DNA of 64,000 nucleotides from Acanthornis magna (lineage: Eukaryota; Chordata; Aves; Passeriformes; Acanthizidae), in NCBI GenBank assembly GCA_036785705.1, contig JAWUZG010000036.1, forward strand, positions 11,899,501 through 11,963,500, read 5' to 3'. A program made the position numbers and the translations under genes. This document shows, one piece after another, positions 50,701 through 61,875 of the stretch; the stretch's first letter is position 1; each line of letters starts with the position of its first letter. A model generated the notes under the pieces. That model was not told the DNA's origin. It saw only the letters and a list, made by a program, of their open reading frames with translations, and ran no database searches.

Positions 50701-53700
50701 TTTGTGTGTTTGTACATAGAAGATGCCTGTGTATTGCCCAATACCTGTGCACATTTACCTAATTAAGGATCACATGCAGAGGGGGCAGCATATCTGCAAG
50801 GGGAGCTCCTTGGTCCCCTTAGCACTTCTGTGTGTGATTCATCCTGTAAATAAAGTGCAGGAAGTCAAAGGAGCGCCTTGCAAGGGGGAAAATCCACCAC
50901 CAACACGACCCATGTCTTTTGCAGCCAGCACGACCAAGGAAAACGTGTGCTGGACAACTGGTCTTTTCTTTACACACTCTACTTGAGGTTTTCCAGCACA
51001 AAAATCTTCCCTGAAACATGCAGTTTGGATGTCCTGACAAGCAGCAGAAAGGGAAATAGATACTATAAATGAAAACAGCTTTAAAAACTGACCCCTATTT
51101 CTTTCTCTTTCCCACTTACAGACTTTCTCCCCTACTTGGTACTTGGGAATCCTCTGGTCTCAGCATCTATTTACTTTATTTTATTTTTGTGAGTGTCCTT
51201 GAATGTAATGGAAGAATAAACATTTCAGCTTTCACAGCCTTGTGGCTCTTCACGGGAGCTTAGCTGCATCCACTGTGTTTACAAAACAGAACTGCATCAT
51301 TGTGTTAGTTAACTTGATGATTCTTGGATTATCCATATTTTTGGCTGCAAAACTCCTATTTGGATGTAGAGTTTGTTATGTGTTCATAGGCCCCAAGAGG
51401 GATTTCTAGATCAAAGTTTTAGAGTCAAACAGGACCAGCCAGTTTTATAGCTCACAGAATTACCAAGTTGTCAACATCTATAGGCCACTGGTGGGAACTC
51501 TGTCACAGCAAGGAGCCAGCCATGCATGTCCCCTCCTGAACCCACACCAAACTCCTGTACTCAGGCAGGGGAACTGCTAGCAGGCTGAAACCCTTACCCT
51601 TGTGCAGGTCTCTCTGTGCTGAGATCAGAAGAGTCATGACTATGGCTGGGTTAAAAGGCCCTCTTCCCTATCTTAATCATGAGAGACAGAATCTTGGAGG
51701 AAGTGTCTTGACCATACAGACCTAAATCTAGGAAACTCTGGAAGTGATGAATTACAGTTACACAAATTTCGAGTCTGGGTAAGCAGGAAATATTAACGTA
51801 GGACAGGCAACACCTCCATGTAGCGAGGAAGCAGGGAATGGCAGCACTGGCACAGGGACAAAGACATGCTGGCCTGTGGTGAAGGGACAGCAGATAGATC
51901 ATGGATATGGCTGGGAAAACTTGGCTGGAGGTGCAGGAGGAGAGTATTTGGCTCAGTGTATAGCTCAGCCAAAGAAAACAAAAGACTGTTCCTCTCCAAT
52001 TGCCATTTGTACACATATACACAAAAGCAAGCAAGCAGTGGTTTTGCTTGCAAGCTAGCAAACTCTGGTTTCTAGAGAGTTAATGTCTTACAGAGGAGTT
52101 AAGCTGAAAATTATGCCAGTGGATATGTGATGCAGGGTGTGTTAGGGAAAGAACTGAAGAGATGTGGAGAGCTATGCCTTATTCTTATTGTACGAGAGAT
52201 ACTGTGACCAGCAAGAATGGGGCTCTAATGGGGTTTGGTTCAGAACCTTATGCATGGCTTATTCTGCTCTGACAGCAGCTGTGCCCTGTAGATACAATTT
52301 GTTTCAGTCCTGTGAAGTATAAGGCAAAACTGGAAGTTTTCCACAGAATTCCAGCAGGTCCTTTACCTACAACTAGTCACAAAATCATGCCACCTGCACA
52401 ACCAGGGAGCAATGATGGTACACTTAAATGCATATTAAGGAGAAAATTGCTTCTTTTAAATGCTATGGAATTCACTGGCAGAGAGCTGCATTAGTGCCAG
52501 GATTACTCACTTCAGAGTACTGAACTCAGCAAAACCTAAAACTTCTGAAAACCAGGACACATGCTACGTGCATTAGCTCTGTCCCCTTTGAGCAATGCCT
52601 CAGCTTGCCCATTGTGCATATTCTGCCTTTGCACCATTGCTGAACTCCTGGACTGTAACCATGGGACGCAAAGAGAGGAGAGCTGCTCCTCAGTGAGTGG
52701 TACCCACACGTACCCCATCCTCATGTATGGAACCAGCTTCCCTGAATCAACATCAAACCTATTGCATTTTATAACCCATCTCTCCTTATGGAAAAAACCC
52801 AAAAGCCTGTCCAAGATCATACTTTCAGTTAAACATCTTTAACTGACAGATTTCTGTTAAATCCCATCTTGCTCCTGGTTCTCTCTGTGGAAAGAAGACC
52901 TTGGTTGATCACAATACCATAAAATTATGCCATTATGCTTTAATTTTTTCCCTCTGATCACACTTATGTTAGCAGCCTGGAAGAAGATTTGATTCCTTCA
53001 CCCAGATCTGCCTAGCTACTCTACAGCCATGGCTGCTGCTCAGGGCACCCTCAACATACATCATCAAGCGCAGCAAGCCCTTTGCATCCTCCCTACTCTG
53101 CTTCTAAAGAAAGCTTTCAGACGTCCGAGAGCAGCGAAACAACATGACAAGCTTTAGACTATGAACTGAACACTCTCTATACCTGTGCCAGAAGTAGAAA
53201 AGGGATAGAGAAGGATGAGGGTGTATCTCCTGCATCTTGACTCATGTGAATAGTCCCCCCATTGCGGGATGAAATCAATATCTGAGTTAAGGCATATCCA
53301 CATGAAGTAGGGGTTCAGCAGACTTTGAGGGTTAAGTATTTAGACGAACCCATGGTCAGGCATTGCATGGTTTGGAAAGAGTGTTTGAGGGCATGGTGGG
53401 GAAAGAAAAATGCCTGATGTTATCCCCTGTGTGTGAATGGAGTCCTTAAGTGTGGAAATCCTTGCACAAGTACCTATGACCGGAGTTGAATTAGTTACAT
53501 CAAATGGGAGGGGAAAAAAAGGGGGAACACAAGAAGCGAAGCTGAACAAAAGTATGCAGTTTACCTTGAGAAAGGGTGATTAAAGGAGTCCTGCTCTCCA
53601 CAAGCTCCAACAAGTCCATAAGCTATTCCTGCCGTGTGAGACTTGTTTCCTCACACTATTGCCTGGGCAGCACAGCTGCAGGCTGTTTGCCATCTGGACC

Positions 53701-53885
53701 TCTTCCTTAAGCCACAGAGGAGGTTATTCAAGTAAGGGGCAGGAGGGAAAGGCAGGAAGAAACATGATTTCCTTAATTTTAAGCAAACCTGACAGTGTGA
53801 GCTGAGCCTGCCTTGAGATTAGAACACAGCCCTCCAGCCCTACTGGTGTATCCTCACTGGGAGCGTGCGACCCTCTGCACACACA
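50701..53885. other. Unique non-coding sequence, nothing recognised
   Basis: Starts at the 5' truncation of CR1 copy C. Frames on both strands, such as 51,651-52,061 and 52,536-52,820 (minus), are shadows of each other and match no family. Confidence 0.5.
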
Positions 53886-53915
53886 GCCACTGTCAGAGAG
53901 CAGAGAGACAGTGGC
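53886..53915. repeat. Perfect 9-bp stem hairpin
   Basis: GCCACTGTC (53,886-53,894) and GACAGTGGC (53,907-53,915) are exact complements around a 12-base purine-rich loop. It lies in a GC-richer patch (about 53,800-54,350). No function can be assigned. Confidence 0.6.
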
Positions 53916-55516
53916 ACCATTGAGCAGCCTGAGAGCACTGTTAGCTGCCTGACTCTTCCGTCCTGTCCTCTACCGTGAATGCATTATTGATGGTGATCAC
54001 AGAGCTGAGGAACTTGCAGCTTGCCTCGTGCATGGAGGCACCAGCTGCAGCTTTATTGGAATGTTACTGCTGGCACCGGATATCCTCCCATCCTAGCCGG
54101 AGGGAGAGGTGGGGAGGAGAGGCACTTTCAGACCAGGCTTGCCACTGCATTGCACTTACAGCTGAATTTTCCCTTGGGATTACAAACTACAGCCCCAGGC
54201 TTTCCAAGGCTTCAGCACCCAGCCTTCAGTGCTCCCTCTCCTCCACCCTGCAGTAGAGCTCCCACCTGCAGTGTGCAAAGTCATCCCACATGGTAGAGAG
54301 ACTGTCTGTCTGTGTCACTGTGCCTGCAAGGAAAGAGGGGCTCACAGTGAGTGTTATGTGGGCTGCTGATATCCTGCCCAGCTCCTGGGCGTTTATATGG
54401 CCTTGGGAGGCACAATGGGATAAGAAAACTCTGAGCAGTGGTCAGTGAAAGACCTAGAGAGCAGAGGCGTTGCTTCAGTGGATCAACAGCTGAAACTTTA
54501 CCCAGAAAACCTGGCTCTCCTAGGGATCAGGAGAGGACAGTGTAAACTGTGCTCCAGCCCAGAAAGCCACTGAAAATTGCTGCATCTGAAGTGGTGCTTG
54601 ACTCTCTCTGCAAAGTGTGGAGATGTGTTTTATTCTATATTACGTATCAAGTCTGGGTTTTCCCATATAAAGACTGTGTTCCTGTGGTTTAAAGTGTGAT
54701 GTTCTGATAAAGTTATCACAAGGTACTGGAAACCTTTGGTAGCTTTAGGCACGCTTAGCAGTGTTACTGCTGTATCTTGACACTCTGGCCAATGCAGTGT
54801 CCCATTGCATCTTGTGCTTTTCCACCTTTAACACTGCCCAGACCTAAGTGTTGCCAGGATCTTTAGTCTCAGAAATAACCAGCAACAGAGGAGCCAGCCC
54901 CTGGCTTTTTCCAGCATGGAGCAGTGTGGTCTTGCTGCAATTGTAGTGGTCTGGCATGATAGTGCACCATTATGCATTGCAGAAAATTCGTACATTCATT
55001 CCTCATACATCCCAATGAACAGCTTATAGAATAAGAATAAGGAAAGTTCATCTTTGTGATTGTTTTACCACAATCAAAAGTAGGCCTAGTTAAAAGTCTG
55101 TCTCCTTCATCTATTACTTTGCTATTAGAAGAAAAAAAATCCATTGGTATTTAACTAGGAATTGCAGAATAACAGAAACTACTACCTAGAAATTTGTTCT
55201 TCTCATTCCAGCCAAGATTACCAATATACTATAAAGGAAAAGACACAAAATATATAGTAAGTTATGTAAGGAGTCATTTAAGATGCAGAACTCAAAGAAT
55301 TAAAGAAGTCTTCCCAAAGCACAAGATTAGTACCTAACAAGTTCACTGCTTGCTTTGATCTGCAAGCTCTTGGCATATGTCTGGGTCTAAAAAATGCTCG
55401 GGGCTGCTGTGTAGTAAATTGAGAGGTGACAGTGAAAAGTGATGGGAAAATGGTGGAAATGTTGTCTAGGTCAGAAGACGGACAATTTCTAAATCAAGTT
55501 CCTGCCTTACATGCAG
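53916..55516. other. Unique non-coding sequence, nothing recognised
   Basis: Begins GC-richer and becomes AT-rich after about 54,950. Two overlapping plus frames at 53,975-54,296 are unrecognised. Confidence 0.5.
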
Positions 55517-55633
55517 GGATTATGCCTCTTCTTAAGTGTTAAAGTTTTTTTCTGGCTTTACAAAGAGGAGAATGTGTTGGTTGGACATGAAGAGATGCAG
55601 TTCTCAGGCTCAGTTCTTTCCCACCAGAGGCAG
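55517..55633 (+). other. Exon-like open segment (unidentified)
   Basis: A good acceptor (aagttcctgccttacatgcag) ends at 55,516. The 117 bases after it, exactly 39 codons, are open and in phase 0 at both ends. They finish in AGGCAG|GTATGT, a consensus donor. The predicted peptide (beginning GLCLFLSVKVFFWLYKEEN) has a short hydrophobic N-terminal part but no family signature I know. It may be an unidentified exon, a non-coding exon or chance. Confidence 0.22.
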
Positions 55634-58600
55634 GTATGTGCTACACCCATCCTGTTAATTAGTGCCTGCTCTGGGCCTCTTGTGGAGGAGGATTGCAGCT
55701 TGAAACAGCTCTCCATGTCATTGTCAGCGTTCCCATGAAAGTACTCTGGCTTGTTAAGACATTCAAAATCAAATATGTGCCTGCCAGATAGAGGATCACC
55801 CCAGCTATAAATGAAAAATGCCTTAGATAGAGTCCATCCCTATGCTTAGGTAGGCTATAGCTCTCAACAGAATCACTTATTTCTGTTATCCTTCTTGATT
55901 TTTCTGCAGGATGCATGCCAAGGGCTTTTATTATCAATCCAGAAGACAATCTGCACAAGAGAAATTCCAAAACAACATCAGGGAACAGTATGCTTTTTTC
56001 CTTCCCTCTCTTGTTATTTCCTCACATTAAACAATTCATTGACTTTATTGTTCTCGCCTGAGGCAAAGAAGCCTGGCAAATTTGAAGAGTATTTTTATTA
56101 TTAGTTAGGTGAGTTTACTTGCCAAGCATACTTTCCCAAGTTCTCTGAACATCCTACTCATCAGTTGCTAACAAAGGCCCCATTCACGAGGGCTACCAAA
56201 CAGGTTTGCAGCATGGTTTACAGCTGGCCAAGAGGGAGAGCTCTCAGGGCCCCCACTCTGTCTACTGCTTTGGCATCCAAGGTCATTGACCATTAAACAG
56301 GACACTTAAGCCTCAGCAAGGAAAGGACACATCTAAAGGAAGTCTTAAGGGGAATTGTGATGCCTCATAACAAAATTGCAGTTCCAAAATTGCCTCTTCT
56401 TAAATACAGTTGCCTCTGGTTTTTGGCAGAACACCCCCAAGTTACATCAAACTCTTCCATTATGTGTCCAGATCTGATGCACATTGGGCAGTCCCTTCTG
56501 TATGTAGCCAGTAATTGTCCTTCTCTAATTTAATAGCTCCCCAAATAGGAGATACGGGCTCATCTCCATCTTCAGTCCAAGGAGGTTTATTGCCTGTTTC
56601 CTGTTTTCCAAGGGAGTGGCCCAAGCACCAAAGCATCGAGAGCAGGAAGATATTATCCTACCTTCTGGCTGAAGCTGGATCCAAGAGCTGAAAATAAGAT
56701 TAAATCCAAGAATTTTACAAAGACTGAGGTTAGGTCTGTAGAGTTTAGGGGATGAGCCTTAAATAAGATTTTTCACAGTAAAGAAGAAAATCTGAGTGCT
56801 GCTATCGAGGTGGGCCCTTTACCAGTAGGAATCCTCTATTTGTCCTATAAGGCTCTGAACTTAATCTGGGGCCCCAACTGCGCTGCAGAGGCAGTGACCG
56901 CCAGGCAGCTGCAAAGCTCTGCTGGAAATTACCCCGGGCAAGGAGTGGATGTGCAGAGGAGTGTGAGGGAAGGATCTGCTCAGAAATTCTGTTTGATGTT
57001 GAATGCAAGTTAACCTGTTGGTAACCTCTGCCTTGCTTTTTGGTCCTTTTGGTTCAAGCAGGAATTAGGTGTGAGGCGCTTAGATATGTGTTTGTCCATA
57101 TCTGGCGCACTCCTGCGCAGGCCAAATTGATAAGAGGCTGCGGCTGGAGCAGTCCAGGAGAGGTGATGTGCCTGCCAGGCAATGTTCTAGTAGGAGCTGG
57201 GAGTGGGAGCAGAGAAGAGATGAAGAGGATAGCTGAACCCTTTCAAGGTGGCGAAGACTGTCTTCCACTTTGCGCAAGTGTGGAAGTGAAGCTGCCTGGG
57301 AATTGACATCTGACTGCTATTTGTGCAAGTGCTCTCTGTTACCTGGGGATAAAAGACCTGTGCCACACTTCAGGAGTGCTCAGGGTGTGTGGGCTCCTCC
57401 TGCTTGTGAGGAGTCCAGGCTAAAAATCCTTCCTGGAAACAAGAGCAGCAGGGAGAGAAGAGCCTGACATGAGGGTCATCACTGACTCTGTGCTGTCACA
57501 TGAATTTCTCCAACACATCACACAGAAATCCTGTACAACTCATAAAACATTGTATTGCCTTGAACAGGACGGTCCCACTCTTCACAACAAGAGAGAATCT
57601 GTTTAATCAAATGTGGTTGGAAGCAATTTTGCTGAGACTTCCTATGAAAACCAGTTAGAAATTTTTGTGTTTTTTGCCCAGGGAAAATCCAGGCTGACTG
57701 TTCAGAAAGCATGGCCTGGGCAGCCTGCCCCGTCTGTGCCCTCCTCCCTGTAACACAGACTGTGCCTTAAATCCCACAATATATCCTTTTATCTGAATAT
57801 AATGCATGGGGCAATGCGCGATGGAGCTGCTGGTAGAAGAGGTCATGAAGTTCCACTGCACTAGCATTTTGAAAGGGAATCCTATAAAAAAAGGGCCCGT
57901 GACATGGCTGCAGAGAAAGATCCTGCACTCTGTCAATGTCTTGGCATGGAGTAAGCAGGGAGTATGGGACTGGACACAAGCAGAGAGTGGGCTTTTTTTG
58001 GCATTGGCCACAATGAGTGTGGTTGTCCAAGGAAAGCCTGTGGAGGAGGCTGAGGGGATAGAAGAAGACAGACATGTTAAAGGAAAGCGTGTTCCTACAT
58101 AATGAGACATTGTACCACATGTTTAAGGAAAAAAAAAAAGGAGGAAAAATTAAAAAAAAAAATCCAGGGTGCTGAAAGGATTTCCCCAGCAAAGGGGTTG
58201 AGCTGAACATAGTTTTGGCTTACCATTATGGTCTATTGTGTCTTTGTAGGCACAGGGATCTTACACTGGATCTTACACAGCCTTTGTGTTAAATCTAGCT
58301 GCAATGCCTGAGTCCCCCAAGCTGCCTCTCATCTGTGAATCAGCTTTGGTTCGTTTCTACCCATGCAGCTGCTATTTTTTATTTAGTCTAATTTTAGCAT
58401 ATCTACCAGCAGCTGCAAATGTAAATGGTCCCCTTTGGTATCCAGCATGCCCAATTAGAGAAGTGGCCCACGTGAGGTATGTTGGGTTCCCCTGCTCTGC
58501 ATAACTTTAAAAATAGACAAGTAATAAACAGTTTCTGCAAACTATGATGTGTTTACAAGCTGCATTGCACAATTTTATGGTGTTTAATTATTTTCTGATA

Positions 58601-58850
58601 AATTTTGAGCAAAATTGTAAAGTTCACACACAAATATTTCCTCTCAGAATTGGGAAACAAAGGACTTTGTCCCTGAGCTGCCACACTGGACCTGGAGACT
58701 GAAGCTCACTGGGAGCACAGAAACAGGGCAGAAAAACAGACTTCTGGCAATGAATGTTATTTTCACATAATGGTGTGCTTATTTCTTGGGAAAGGAAATG
58801 AACCATCTAGGAGGAAAAAGTGACGATCAAAGAAAAATTCAGGTAGCCAT
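55634..58850. other. Unique non-coding sequence with poly(A) runs
   Basis: Two 11-base A runs lie at 58,129-58,139 and 58,152-58,162. A striking pyrimidine tract on the minus strand ends in CAG/CTCC near 57,218, but no donor follows. Minus frames at 57,655-58,210 overlap in two phases and match nothing. Confidence 0.5.
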
Positions 58851-58937
58851 AGTAATAAATATAGTATTAATAATTAAATAGATTTTGTTAATAAATTTAT
58901 ATATAATAAATATTAAAATTTAATATTAAATTCATAT
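58851..58937. repeat. AT-rich low-complexity tract
   Basis: Nearly pure A/T, mixing TAATA, TTAAT and ATATA units without a fixed period. A small direct repeat (AGTCTTCC twice) follows it. Confidence 0.85.
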
Positions 58938-61849
58938 CAGTCTTCCAGTCTTCCAGGTTCAAGACAGCTATTAGGAAATCCACTGAACTGCCTGGGGGAA
59001 TTGATATTTCACTAGGATTTTTTTTTTTATACCTTTTGAGATATATGGTTTGTTTTCCCTGCTGACTCTCCTGCTCCCCTGCCTGCGGCTGCACTTGGCA
59101 CCCACATCTTCCCACAGCCCTGGTGCTCACCTCACCTGTGAGGACCAGCATGCGTTTGGCTCCTGCCAGTATGTGGCTCATGGTCTGCCAAGGTTTTACA
59201 CACATTGGTGGAGGGCTACACCAAAACCAAGCCAAGAATATTTAAACAAGAAGCTGTGTCCATCCTTCAGTCACTGAGCCTCCCCGGCAGGGGTAAAAAA
59301 CCCTTTTATTCCCCTTGCTGACACAGCAGACTGGTCCTTCCCGTCTTTGCTCTTCTGTGCACACCATGAAAGTAATTCAGAGGTGGGTATCTTTTTGACT
59401 TAGCCAAACTCAGATGTTTTAGTTGTTGAACAAGGTCTCTGACTTGAGTTACTCTTTCTAATTCTTTCAACAGGAAAAAAAAAAAAAGAGCAATGTAGGC
59501 CCATAATCTTAAAACTATGCAGCAAGAGGCTTAATGATTGCCTATTTGTGGACATGTTTTGACGTATTGGCTTCTCCCAAATATATTTCCATTTTCTAGC
59601 CAGGGACTAGGTGGTGTGGGATGGCTATGCAGACCCTCAGATCAGCGCTATCCTGCCCTGCTGGTGTTCTACTAATCCTATTATAGCCCCATGTACGAAA
59701 AGAGAGACCAAACTATTCTGTTTATTTTTGTGTGCATGACATGAAACAGACTAATTGGGTGGGAGTTCGAGAATAATGATTATCAGAACATCAGTACAAT
59801 AAAATTATCTTGTACCTTTTCTCTTCAGTCATTGTTGAAGTTTTGTGTTGAATACTTGAAACCAGCAGCCTAGCTGTGATCTCACAGACCACTGGCAGCC
59901 TTTGCTCATTAATCTTCCTGCATGGGAAGTGAAGATCTGTTACAGGCCTATCACTGATTCCTGTGAGGATGAACATTGCACCTGGAAAAGACTGTGCCAG
60001 CTGAGGGAAGAAATGCCAAAAATATTTGTGGGGTGAATAGATGGATAATTCAGTACCCTTGCATGAGCACTGGGTTGGCCTATGTTGTGTTTGGCCACCA
60101 CTTTTGGTAGTCTTTACTGACTGCCTTTTTATTTTCAATCATGAACATGCTACACACTAAAACTACTCCTAAATGCGCCTGGTATCAGAAGCAAGCCAGA
60201 TCAGCTTTGGTTATCCTCACACGCTTGAACAGCAGGGTGACTTTTGCATGTGGTAATTTTTGATTCGAGTTTCAACATCATTGAAGGATTGTCAATACCT
60301 GTCAATAGCAGATCCACCAGACTGAAAATAGAGTAAGTATGACTTTGAAAATCAGCACAGCAGAATCAGGCCTTCGGATGTAAATTGTTCACACTATTTG
60401 TGCAATGGAAATAATAGCCAGGCAAGGAATCCTATAACCAAACTAATTGAAGCTCTAAGTAGAGGAGAGCTGTTCACTGGCACTTGAATGTCCACTGTCC
60501 ATTTCATTGTCACCACCATAAAATTGTGATACAAATAAAAGTTGATATAAAACCCCCACCATGGCAGCCTCAAGCCAGCCCCAGCTTCCAAACTCTGCAC
60601 TACCAGGGTGCTGAAAGGCAGCTGAGAAGCAGCAATATCTGCATACATTGCAAGAGGCAGATATCTTCCCAGCATTGCCCCTCTGACAGAGCGCTGCAGT
60701 GGGGCTGGGGGAGCCTGAGGGACATCTCTCTGCTGCCTCCTGATGTGAGTGCCCACTTGAGCTGCAGCCTTCCTGTGGAAGAATTCCCCATCAAAAAGAG
60801 ATTTTTTTTCCCCAGAATCCTCTTTTAAAACATTTCAGTCGAGCAGGAACACAGAAGACACTGGGTACTGCATGGTTTATAGGATTGATAACAAATGGTT
60901 AATAATAACAGGTTGTTATTCAGCCATATATCAATACTACTTCCTCATGCTATCAGGCAAATACCTAAAAATAATTTTACCTATCAAAATCAGATCAGTA
61001 ATGGATATAGTACCCCAAATGACATTGCAAAATATTCACAAAAAGTAATTTTACTATTTCCACGCTAACAGGAGACAAAGCTGAATCACTGTACTTTTCA
61101 ATATAATCTGTTATTTATATAATTCAGTGATGGAAAACTTAATATATCTGGAAAGAGTCCCTGGAGAAAAACCACTAAAATCCTCAAAGATGGATATACT
61201 ACTCTGTATTGCTCTATCACCTTACAGAAAACAGGGGCAGGGTTATGTGAAATGTGGGGGGAAAAATATCAAGATCAATAGTTTGTTGTGGTTCATATCC
61301 CTTTCAAAAGTCATGTAATTCTATTTGCTAAATTGCTAGTGACTCCCCTTTTGCTATGGGGGCCCGTCCCTTGCTGCGGCCCCTGACTCACCAGACATCA
61401 GTCTCACTCTGCCAAAGAGTGGTGCAGGTTCAGGAGAGGAGAGTCATCAAGTCCAAAATCACTTCAGATGGCAAAGTCATCTGTTGCTCAGGCTAAGAAT
61501 TTTTCCTCTTTATTGACCTCTCAAATTTGGAGGTCAGCTGCTGCCGCATCTCCCAGCTCTCTCTGTACTGCAGGGACCATCCTGCCTGGGCCCTGATCTC
61601 CTAACCCAGACTGTGACCTACCCAGGCTGAACTTTATTTTCATGCATCACCAGGAGCCCAGGCTTCACGCAAGTCAGGCTGAGGTGGCTGTAGGCCAGTG
61701 GCTCTGCAGCTCTCATAGCTGGGCTGAAAGGCCACCGAAGCTGCAGAGTGACGGACCTAAGCAAAGCTCTTGTCTTCTCCGATTTCTCAACCCCTTCATC
61801 TTTGCTGATGGAGCTCTCACATGGGTGGGATCTGCCATGCCAGCACAGT
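58938..61849. other. Unique non-coding sequence, nothing recognised
   Basis: Contains a T run of about 12 bases at 59,018 and a 13-base A run at 59,475. A 120-codon minus frame at 60,394-60,756 and plus frame at 60,484-60,828 overlap and are unrecognised. GC-richer between about 61,350 and 62,050. Confidence 0.5.
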
Positions 61850-61875
61850 GGGTTTGGGGGGCAGTGGGGATGGGG
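61850..61875 (+). other. G-quadruplex-forming candidate
   Basis: Four G runs of 3, 6, 4 and 4 are separated by loops of 3, 4 and 2 bases. This fits the standard pattern of four runs of at least three G with short loops. It sits in the GC-richer patch at 61.4-62.1 kb. Structure is predicted from the pattern only. Confidence 0.6.

Noticed and set aside
57080..57277. Minus-strand exon after a very strong pyrimidine tract near 57,218
   Set aside because: No donor or poly(A) signal follows in the open part, so the tract alone is not enough.
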